From Tubiluchus corallicola (lineage: Eukaryota > Priapulida > Priapulimorpha > Priapulimorphida > Tubiluchidae), in assembly GCA_030141605.1 (NCBI GenBank), contig JAQGDQ010000046.1, forward strand, positions 852,789 through 916,788: a stretch of DNA of 64,000 bases, read 5' to 3'. Every line of letters starts with the position of its first letter. Position 1 is the first letter of the stretch. Positions 50,118 through 62,100 of this stretch are shown here, piece after piece. The position numbers and the translations under genes were made by a program. The notes under the pieces were generated by a model, which was given only the letters and a program-made list of their open reading frames with translations, made no database searches and was not told where the DNA came from.

Positions 50118-53100
50118 TCAAAGAATGCTGAGCAGTTCGTTTACTATCCTCATTGTATCATCAGTAGTTTTTACAGAGTGTCCGACTGTACGAGGGTCAA
50201 CAAAGATTTCATAATCATTCTCTCCCTATAAGAAGACAGCAATAATTTAGTTTAAAAGTTTTTTAGGGCTGTTGGCTGAAAAGTGCCATCTAACCCTAAG
50301 GAAGTAATCGATGAAGTAAATAACATGTTGCCCTAATTAATAGGTAAGGGAATCATTTTTCAGATGGAAAGGGGACACACTTTGACTTACAGTCAGAAAC
50401 ATTGGGATACTTTTAGGTTAGAATTATAGATACACTTTACTATTCATAATAATCACCAAAATGCTGTTGATAAGAAGCTTAATTTAGAAACTAAATTAAA
50501 AGGCCAGTGAGTGCAACTAGTGGTGACAACTAGGGAAAAATTCAAGTATAAAATTTCAAGTTCATCGTTGGACTGTGCATGTAGGTTAAAATTATACAAG
50601 CCTCTTACAGCTACTGGCATTACAGCAAAAATTGAAACTCCTACTGACATGGCAGTAAAACAGCTACAGCTACTCGCTGGTATATTAGCAAAATCTGATA
50701 CAGCTACTGGCATGGCAGCAAAATCAGTCACAGCTTGCATTGAAGAGCAATTTGGAAAGACCTGTCATAGCCATATCTAAAGAGTTCACGGTTTTTGTCC
50801 ACGGTAATCTGCAGCCTATAATCTATCAAAGGAGTGACGGCTATTTCTTCAGAAAGGATTATAAGCATGCAAGCATGACTAACACAACATTTGTAACATA
50901 AAGAAGGCAAATTATAACAAACTAGCCAAATGCCAAAAGAAAACGTTGCACAAAGTTTAAACTGTGTGAAATGATAAACATTATTAGACCAGCATACTAA
51001 CCAATAATTTTGCAAGCTAAAAAACGTAAAACCTAAACTGGAATTTGAACTTGAGCTCATGAGCAAAATAATAGCACCATGCAAGACCTTATTGATTGTG
51101 TCACAGGCAATTTTTGGAATACTAATTTGTTAATTAGGCCGTTTTCACCACCTTACAATGACAATGGCAGCACTCCTGTATAATGTGTAGGGTCCTAAGA
51201 GAAGGCTTTGCGAAATTCAGTCGCGAATTACATGATTGGCATTCGCGCTGGTTTAGATGTTTTAAAAAAGATTTACATCTGCTTATAACCCACCTTTTCC
51301 TCTTTCCAAAGAGCTATAGAACATTTTTCAAGACTGGAGGCGTAAAACCTTAGTACAGTGGAATAATACTATTGAAAGACATCACCAACAGTTACAGGTA
51401 CATCGGCCTGTTATAACGAACCTCTGGTTATTACGAGTAAATTTCAATGCGTATCAAGTACAGCATAAACAGATGTGCTGGTGGGTCGCCAGCTAACTGA
51501 GTTGTTACAATTGTAACTTACAGTCAATGAAGCAAGCACGATGATTCTGACAGAAAAAGAGTCAGTTTGCGAACTGACACAGTTGAAGCCATTGTTAGAC
51601 TTCAGCAATTTTTTTACTGCTATCGATAATGACGGGTTCTCATGTCTTTCAGAACTTGACAGCTTCCTGAATAAAGCCATGGTGTAATTAAATGTGAAAC
51701 AGGCTAAAATAACAGAGCCTTTAAAAACTACAAACTGTTCTGCTTTGCAAACTAAATAATTCTGTGACTTTTCATATAAATAGAGTGATTTTACCTTAAA
51801 TAACACATAGGGTAGTCAGGGTGTAAACTTAGTTATTAATTAACGTAGGCCCACGCTGAAATGCTCATAATATGCAATAAATTATATATGCCAGGCACAG
51901 CTATTTAAGTAAAAATAGAGACTTTTTAATCTGCACTATGCTGAAACTGATAAAAACCAGTTGTATTTCCCTCCCACTCAGGTCTTGTGCAGGCAGTTAA
52001 ATGCTTATACCGTAACACCTACATAAAACACACTCAAGCTATCATCACACAGAATCATACCAGTGGTAACTCAGAAAAGCATCTTGAGCTGCAGTTTTAT
52101 GCTAGAATTTATTGCATAAAATACACCGTGATCCTAGAAATAACGGAGTTTAAACACTATACATTTACTAGTTCGTAATAAAATGGTTGCTGAACAGAGG
52201 CACTCATTAAAAAACTTGTGCCAGTCTCAAAAGTGCTATTTTCATCGTTATGTTATCCCCTTACAAGGCTTCATTTCTATTTTGTGCATACACTCAGGCA
52301 ATTGACTTTGGCTATAACAAGCCTTGGTTGTTATACTGTGGATTATATTGTGCTATCCAAGCACTTTCGGTGAAAATTTATGCTGGCTTTCAACACTCCT
52401 GCTGCACTGAATAGTTAAAAATTCAGTTACTGTCACATCAAAATTATTTGTCACTGTAATTCATCACATTTTTATTTTATTTTATTTTATTTTATTTTGT
52501 TTTCGTGAATTGTAATTGGCTGTTTCTGTTCCAGATGATGACGCCGCTTGCCGAAAATGTTTGGACAATAATAAATATTGGTTGCACCTGTAACTGTTGA
52601 CGTCGTGCACTACTATAATTCTTCAAGACCATTACAACGCAACTGCACAATAGTGTTTTCACACACTGTTTAGTAAAAATTTTGAAAACTCAGCTACTAT
52701 ATTGCAAACTATCCTGTGTAACGCGGTGTTCAAAACGAGCTTAAATTTTCATAGAAAAAAACTTGGGTATAGTCAGTCGAATATTCAACAATAACAGCTT
52801 TCAAATAATTGACTACAAGCAGCATCTTAACTAAAATCATGCCACAAGCACTGTATCTGTTGTAGGTATTTTGTCAATGTCGTGCTAGACATTCGGAAAC
52901 AGTGCTGATGATGAGCAACCGATCTGATCCAAATAGTCTGGTTTGGCTAATTACCTACGAAATGCTGGTACATTATTTTCATTTCCACCGATCATTTCGA
53001 ACTTTGTCTAAGCGAAAATCTCGTGGGTGTGCCCCAAGATTCTGACCATTCTGCTTACGCATGTTGCGAACTGAACGTTTAAAAAAAACAAAAATACAAA

Positions 53101-56100
53101 TGAAACTACACAAAATAGAAATAAATTTTAAATTAAATAACATGTATACAGGCATATTACTTTATAACATTTTTTCACAAAACACTAAAGTGACTGCCTG
53201 TTGCTTCTTAAAAGCTCTGCTGTATTGACGTTACTGAATGCACTTACTACTTATCAACTGTATAACATGCGCAACATCTAAATCCGTGTCTATTGCTCAT
53301 TGTAGTGAAAAAAAACAGTCTTGTTTGGGAATTTTTAGAAAGTGATTAGATAGACACAATTTACGGTTCAATACAGATTGTGCAAAAAGAAGCCCAGGTA
53401 GGTGTGCAAAATGTTTTAATTAAATTTTTAATCATGGTTGCTGCACTTTTGTCAAGCACACCCTATATATTAACAAACTTGGAAACTTTAGATATGAAAT
53501 TTGCGTGATGATGCAGAAAGGTGAGACTGTTATAGATCTAATAACATTTAAAGTTTGTACAGAGAAAATGTGTAGGCTTACACTATATGTGTACATATAC
53601 ACAATATTGGGGTCAGATTCGGCTGTTAATCAGGTAACATTCGGATTTGCTCCTTGAAAAACAATTTTCAAAATCTGTTTCGGAAAATCCGAATCGAATC
53701 CATAAAAAATAAAAATTCATTATAGGTTCAGACTGGCTAAAACATAATTGAGCACAGTACACTCATATCTTGGTTTGTATGACAAAAGTAGGGTGACGTC
53801 GGTCTGAATTTGCCAATTGTCCGCATTTACCGATACTAAGATAATACAGTAGGCGTCATGCATTAGATTTAGAGTAATGTAGAAAAAATCGCCTAATTGT
53901 CTCAAACATGGCCCACTCCTATGCAAAAGTACATGAAAACTGTCAATAATTGACTCAAGTAACTCTGCATAATTGACTCTACATTGACTGCCTAAATAAG
54001 ATACTTTTGTGTGACCAATTCTTACTTTTGGGCACTATAATATACATAGAAATACTGATGCAATGAAGTAAACAAAGTTAATTAGCGGCCAGCTGGCGAA
54101 ACGACGGACTGTGTTCGTAGTATGCGGGACATTTTAATGACCCAGATTTTGTCAGATTCTTCCGATATCCATAAAAGCGAGTTCTGGCAAACCAAGATAT
54201 GAGTGTACTATTGCCGATGATTTGAACTGGTCTTTAGTCCAGTTGTACAGTTGGATATATAATTATATTACATAAATAAGTAAACCTACTTACTGGATTT
54301 GTTTTGTCACCAAAAAAGTGAATTGTTTTAAAGTTGTCTTTTTCTAGATGCTGTAAACAGTAGGTTTTATCCCAACCTATCGGAAATACATCAAAACTGA
54401 TTTGGCCACCTGCAAAATTACACAAAAGCAATATTTTGAGTTCTGTACAATGAATAAAGTAACAGCAAAAACAAAATGTCTCATAACATGCAAATACCCT
54501 TATTTGTAATTCTGACTTCAAGAAGGGAAAAAACAATTGCGAACTCAGTTAAGCGACCAAAGTTGAACAAAGCTGGTCTAATTAGTAACAGGTTGTATGA
54601 ATCTCTTTTTGGGACGAATTCATCTGCCATAATGTCTTCTGTATTACTTCACCGAGGGAAGGCGTAGTGGTTAAGATACTGCTACTAGTTTTCCTAGAAA
54701 ACCATCTTTAATGATGATAAGGTATCAGACTTGCCACAATAAGCAGTCTAATAAACAAGCCCTATTGTTAACCACTGGATACTGGCTTGAAATACACCAG
54801 ACTACATAAACAAGTAACTAATGTGTGCTGAAATAATGTTATTGTTATTAAGCAACATCAACTTTTTGTGGAATGAATTTTGCTTTTGCTGCAAACTGGC
54901 TTAAATCTAATTTGATATTGTTAATATTTTTATCAAGATTGTAGACGGTGTGTCAATAGCTCTCTACAAATGTAGACTAATACCACATATCAAGTTTAAC
55001 ATCCTAACCAATATACCATGCTGCATGGTTATAAAGAGTACTAATGTTGCACCATACCTATAGAATAATGCAGTCCATTATCTGGGAATTCTTTACGAAG
55101 TGCCTCTACGAATTTGGGTCGAATTTGATGTATCTTGTCGTAAGCATTAAACTCTTCCCGTTCAGACTGTGAACAACTTCTGCCTACAGGACTCACGTTG
55201 ATAAGGCCACTACGGAACTCTATAAATGTTCCCCTGAAAAGTTTACAGTTTTAGGCTAACTACCTACAATAGCTACAAACCCGATGTTAGCCCAACCTGC
55301 TTCATACTTCTGTTAAACATTAAGACATAACAAAAGCAGCCTTATTTGCAGCAGTTAAAACATGTGGCCTTCAGGTTGTTTCTGACTAGTAAAAGTTTTA
55401 CAGTCTTACTAGACTAACTGCTAATAAACTAATACTGTTGAAATAACAAGTATTTGTTATTAACCATTTCACTGCCTCTATGACAAAAATCATCCATCAT
55501 AAAATGCTATTCTGACGACTGTTTACAGTCCTGTTTAATATGCAAATTAACTGACACCTACGCCAGTAGCAATGATGCCTGCACAGGCCAGCCTCACTTT
55601 GTGAATCAGGCAACTGAAAATAAACAGTGGCATTGTCCTCCGTTGGCCAAAAAGTTAATACATAGGCCGTAAAATACCTACATCCAAAAGCATGGGCAAA
55701 ACTTGTAGAAAAGATTACCACTATTACTGAATGTGTATTGAAGTCATTTGGGTTTTGACTTTTGTTTTCTTCCCTATATTTCGCAGACTGAAAAAAATAA
55801 AACTGTTTTTGAAATGACATAATGAAAATTGTTGTTGACGAAAATGCATACTTGTAGCGGTGGTGGCTGACAGCACTGGGGGCAGCAGTAGTCGAAATTA
55901 TGAGGGATGTCAACAACTATGGTGATAGCAGTGATACATGTGATAGTAAAACTGAGATGATGTAGCAAAGTTACAGTGATCTGTAGTACATGTATACTAT
56001 TTGTAACAGTAGTAACTCTCCCTTTTATTAAAATATTCCCCTGCACCAGCAACACTACAAACTGCACAGCAGTGAAGAGGTTAAATTTATCGGTTCCCAC

Positions 56101-59100
56101 ATCACACAAATTTCATTTTTAAGGAAAGATTCAAATCAGCTAATGTTTTGCAAATCTAAAGGCAAGATTTAAGCACTTAAAAGTGATATACTACATGCAG
56201 TTGAGTTGAAAAATTAATCAACTTCACAATGTATTTTCAACCAACAATAGTATAAGTTTAACTAGAAGCTTAAACCAAAACATATACACAGGGCAAAATC
56301 TAGGGATGCACCGAATCCAGTTTTGCCAATTGGGGATCGGATTCAGATCTGTACGTGAATGATTCTACAAATTAATGTAGCTGATATTAAAATTGTTAAT
56401 TAAGTTCAGTGTAGTACTGATTGATACCTTAGTTAAGTTCCTTTCATTGATATGTGAATAAATGAATGCAAATAATTTCCTTATAATGACATTAATCTTT
56501 TACTGAATCAAATATGCATTTGGCTGACAATTAGTCGACAAACTTGAAAGCTAAAATTGTTGTCAGTAATATGTAGTTTATTTTTTTCAAGTTTAGTGGC
56601 TTACTGACAAGTTATTATTAAATAAGAATTGTTGTATATCTAAAGAAGGTAACTTTTTATTTTTTCTTGGTGCAGTGAGTTGACACTTAACAGGTAAAAA
56701 GAAACTACAGTAGGCACCGCTTAATAGACTCACGGTTCATTGACTCAATCGTTTAATTGACTCAAAAACACGGGCACCACCAACAGTTTAAGCACGCCAA
56801 ACACTAAGTGTTTTATGAGAATTTCTGCATCACATAACAACAGATTTTCAAAGTTTTTATCATTACGAGAACTTTGTGAGCCAACTTCCTTGCGACAAAA
56901 TGAAGTAGCTGACTTTGAAGGAATTTTTGCAAAATAAACAGACTTGTGTGATTTAGAAAAGTATACTTTTTAATTTATTGCTAATTCACTTTTAAAATAC
57001 CTTTTCTAATTTTTAACTGTATAAAGGAATTTGAGTATTATTCCATTTCTAAAATTCATTAAAACCCATGTAGTGCATAGTAAGCTGGTACTCATACTTC
57101 TATACCAGTAATACTTCACACATCGGTTAATAGGTTTCAATCGGTTAATTGGGTCAAAACACTTCCCAAAGTGAGTCTATTAAGCGGCACCTACCGCAAT
57201 AGAATTTACTAAGAAGTCTGTACTTGACAATTGGCCTTCAATGCACTCACTCAATTTCATTAGTTTAGCCTCACATAGTGGCATCACTTATGCATTTTCA
57301 GATGTTTCTCTAAAGTTACTACACTGTAAATTTGGACACTTGATCTGCACTTTATTATTACATATACCGCATATAATGTAAACTCTATTTGTTGGGTTTA
57401 CACTAAAAAACTGCCAACTGAACAGCTGTAAATTTGCACACTTTTGCTGCAATAGCGCTATCTTTGCACGTTTCTTGCTGCAAGGAAACACTGTGAAGAC
57501 TGCTGGTATCACAAGGGCTACAAGTGTAAGGGCACAAAAACTAATTCTTTACCTTCAAATTCTTTAAAACACTAAGACTGTTAAGATAATAATTAAACTG
57601 TTACGCTTTTTTTTTCTTAGCCAGACCAGTTTTCCACAAATGGTGCACAATTAATAGTTTCACACATGCAAAAATAGAAAAACAAACAGTGCAAATCCGA
57701 CGTACGATTTTTACCAGATCTGGATCCATTAAAATTACTGAATCTCGAGATTCGGTACATTTCTAGCAAAATCAATAAGGCAGTTCACCAAGTAAAACTT
57801 GCACAGTTCTATAATTTTCAACATTAATATTTACCGTTTTGTTGGAAGCTTCAACTCGGACATGTATCGCAAAGCAAAATTAATAAAGGCTTGTAACTTC
57901 TGTTCCCCCATCTTTTGTTGAATGCTCTAAAATTCAAAACAAAAACAGGAATCGCATTAAGGTGTAACATAATAAGTTTAACATATAGTAGTACCTCAAA
58001 AAAGTCGAGTAGAGAAACAAGTATAGAGTTTAGTAGTATTCTATGTTACTTCCTACAGAAATATTTTGTCTACTCACTGTATTTCTTGTATAAGGCACAG
58101 CATCACTTAAAGACATTTCCATTAACAGTACAATTCTCTGGACATTGCTAAGCCTTTACTGTACATAAAAATTCAACTGCTCATCAGAAAAAACTATAAA
58201 GTAGTAAAAGTGTTAACTAGGCTTTTATTATTGATTCATAAATGAAGAGCCATCTTAACAGCATTATCCACTGCTTTGCCTGGGGGTCCCACCCACACAA
58301 CCAAGCACAGGACTTAAAATGTAAATCAGGGAGGTGCAAGTTATCTGACTAGTCGGGCCACATTAAAGACCGGACGATTGTTTAGACTCAATTTTAATTT
58401 ACTGTCCAAAATATACATTTTCTTGCCTATAAAAGTTAACAAGTGTCCCTTATATTTGAATAAGGTTAATTAATGGCAACCGAACACAGCTATTGCTTAC
58501 GTCAGAAACTAACCACTAATGTCAAGCACATTTGCATAGGTGTTACAATACTGCTTAAACGCATGATGTCACAAAAAATGGGCTTTACATCATATGACGT
58601 CATTCAACTAACACAGCAGTTCATAGTCATGGTTATCACGGTACCGCTTTCTATTTGTCGGCCACGCACACGTGAAAAAAAGGCGCCGCTGCCAATCTTA
58701 GTAGATTCACGGAGCTGTGCGCAGCTTTGAAAGTTTAACAAAATTTGAGTATCCGAGGTAATTATTATTTAATCTAAGCTTTGATTTAAAATAAGCTATT
58801 GTAGTTTTCAATATTTTAGAGCATTCTTTATTCTGAACTCGTGTTTACACAATCATCCGGTTTTCCTTTAAACTTTTCCGCAATTTATGCGGGCCCCATA
58901 CTGTTTGGTCAAGGAGCCAAGAACAGTAGGACCTAATAGCTATTTTTTTGCATTCAATCTTCGCACATCATTACTAGTACACCCAAGAAAGCTATTTTAG
59001 AAGTTATTAAAATTTACATTAAAAACCATAGATTTCAACTTTCATGTAAGGTAGTGGTAATTTTATTACAACGCATATTAGCACAGTGTATCACACAGTC

Positions 59101-62100
59101 TGTGTACTACAGTGCATATTAATCTGTTTTGAAACACTCGATGTTCTTCGATCTTCCTCTTTTTCTTATCCATGTTTCTGATCTATAAGAACACTACACC
59201 TGATGAAACGATGAAGCAACCACTGATCGAGGCGTGTACTACTGAGCCTAAGCAGACACTAGAATCTGGGAATCACCCTATATCGGGGTGACAAGACATT
59301 TTCAGCTTACTGGCTACTTACAAATTGATCTGCCGAGTCGTCTTCTTGGTCATAGTAGGTAAATCATTTTGACTTGGTTATTTTATAATTTTATTTATAA
59401 TTTATTTATCTGTCATTTATTTTGTAAAATAACCAAGTCAAAATGGTTATCACCATACAGACGGAGATGGCACAGCATGAAGTTACTATGGATTATTTAA
59501 CTTTATTTATTTATAGTGCAAAAACAAAAAATAGTCTGCATCTGATGCAGGAATCTCCACAGATATCTACATTTTTTATTATTATTTATTATTAATCAAG
59601 TGTTCAGCTCAAACAGTTACGAGTTCTTTGCAGCGTATTGCTTTATAAGTGGTTTGAAGTCAATGGTGTTCAGGTTATTTATTGACAGCAAGTCACAACA
59701 TACATAAATAGCATGAGCGCCTCGCGCAATTGCTCAGAATGCCCATGTGTTAAGACAGCCCTGCATAAATGCTTATTGATTAGCTGCATTGTCAACTTCA
59801 CAAACGTGGTCAAACTATACAGAAAAGTAAAGTATACTTACTTGCTTATGAATTAGTTTTCCGTTTTTGTGAGCAATCAAACCATTTTCGGAAAAGACGT
59901 ATTCATATTTATTAATGGCTGAAAAATTGAAATAAGTTTGTACAAGTGCCTAACAAGACAACAAACATGCAATGGAGACACCAGATACTTGCAGGCACAA
60001 ATTAAGCTAGTTACCAAGTGATTTTCATCAGCAATATTCCAGAAAATAAACCTGTTTTGTAAAAACACATTTATAAAAAATAATTTAAAAATATATTTAT
60101 TAAAAATAATTAAACTAAAATTAAAAAACCTAGTAGAACAGGGCATAGATTTATATGCAACAAAATATACAAAACTTAGTAATGATACAAAATTGTAATA
60201 AAAAAGATGTATGGTACACAAATTTAAACCTGTGTTTTGCATACAGTGAAGGCAGAAACTGAGAAGGAACTGAAATAGCAGTAGCTGACCCACTTGATCT
60301 TCTGTAGTGATTATTTTTCTTTGAATTTGCTGTACATTATTTGTGGGCTTAATTTTGAGAAGTCTTAATTTATGTGAGATAAGCATAATTATGAAGCACA
60401 GGCAAGGATTAATATACTCACTCTCTTGTTCAGATGCACCAAGCTGCTCGGATATTTTCTGTAAATCAGAGCCACCTACAATTCCAACAACAACCTTCCT
60501 TTTCAGTTCCTCCAAAAACACTTCAACATCCTGCGTGATTTTCTATAACATATTAAAACTTCAGTTTACTAAGTAATTGTTACTGATGTAGTAGACCTAC
60601 ACTGCAAACGTAAGTTAAATTTGTCAGTTTATAGTTTCAAATTGGCATTTTCAGAAAAATAAAAAGTGGCACAGTAATTAAGCATCATCACTTTTACTTA
60701 TGTTTATTAATGTTGTCTTCAGGATCCTTGGTCATATCAAAGCAAAAAAAACCCATTAGCAATGACTACTCAAATCCCCCAGGGAAGAAGAAACCAGTGT
60801 TACCAGTTACCGGTCGTTGTCGTCTTCCGTAGGCTACTGCCTGTTGAGGATCTTAACAGTGCTTAACTTTTCACATAAATAAAAAAATCATATCTCTCTG
60901 AACATTGACTTGTTCACGGTTCCGGTAAAAAACTATGGCTGTCTGTGTTGTTGTCGTCTTCCCTAAGCTACTGCCTGTTGAGGATCTTAACAGCGCTTAA
61001 CTTTTCACAAAATAAAAAAATCATATCTCTCCGAACATTGACTTGTTCACGGTTTCGGTAAAAAACTATGGCTATCTGCTAAGGTATGCCTTGGGAGTCT
61101 GCACAGGCTGGCTGCTCCAAAATGTTCATCTAGATGGTTCTTGAAAACATTCAAAGATGGTGCCTCCACAATCTGCTTTGGTAACTTATTCCATAATAAT
61201 GGTGCCCTAAATGTGAAAAATTATTTTCTTGTGTTGAGTCTACTATATTGTACTTTTAGTTTATACGCATGACCCCTTATCCTTCCTTCTTTGCTTTTTG
61301 CCAGTTTTATTGGTGTGTCATAGTAGCCGTGTGTGATCTTGTGTACTTCTATCATGTCACCTGGAAACTTACGGTATGTTAAACTAGGCAGTTTCACTGT
61401 CAACAATCTGTCTTCGTACTCCAGACTTGATATTAGTAAACCATTTTTGTTGCTCTACACTGTATGTTTTCTAGTAAACTGATGTCTTTCTATCTAATGT
61501 GGTGTATAATGGCAAAAGCATGATGGTGTCTATGTAGCCAAACAAGCCTTTCATCATTCTGACTATTCTGTTTCTCTTACTGGTTGCTGTTACTAAGTGT
61601 TCATCGAATTTCAGTTTACTATCTACAATAACTCCAAAATCTTTCTCACTCTCCATTTTGTCTAAGCCAATCGGTATTCCATCATTAAACATAACATAGT
61701 TATTGTGCATATTATGGCAACCTACATGCATCACTTTACATTTGTCTATACTGAACCTCATTTGCCAAACCTCAGCCCATTCTCATAGGTTGCTCAAGTC
61801 AGTTTGTAGTTTTTCAGCATCTGCTTGATAGTCAATTTCACTGAATATCTTTGCATCATCTGCAGACAGTCTAATAATATTTTCCACTAATTCAGGCATA
61901 TCATTTATATAGCAAATAAATAATATGGGACCCAACACCCCGCCTTGCAGAATGCCTGATAATACTGGTGCCCATCTTGACAATGCATTACTGACTTTGA
62001 CTCTTTCCACTGCGCCTGCAAAGAAAATCTTCTTTTCATTGATGTAGTTTTCCCCAGATGCCAAAGTCATGAAACTTTAGTAAGAGTCTTTTGTGAGGGA

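Noticed and set aside
54655-54690. GGCGTAGTGGTTAAGATACTGCTAC resembles a tRNA or tRNA-derived SINE A-box
   Set aside because: No B-box at the right distance and no cloverleaf can be drawn.
55497-56109. Overlapping minus-strand frames of 111 and 139 codons
   Set aside because: They lie within phosphomannomutase intron 4, lack similarity to any family I know, and have no splice-consistent neighbours.
59877-60521. 214-codon minus-strand frame that looks like a long gene
   Set aside because: It reads phosphomannomutase exon 2 and then runs through intron 2 without stops; only the first part, up to the GTGAGT donor, is coding.
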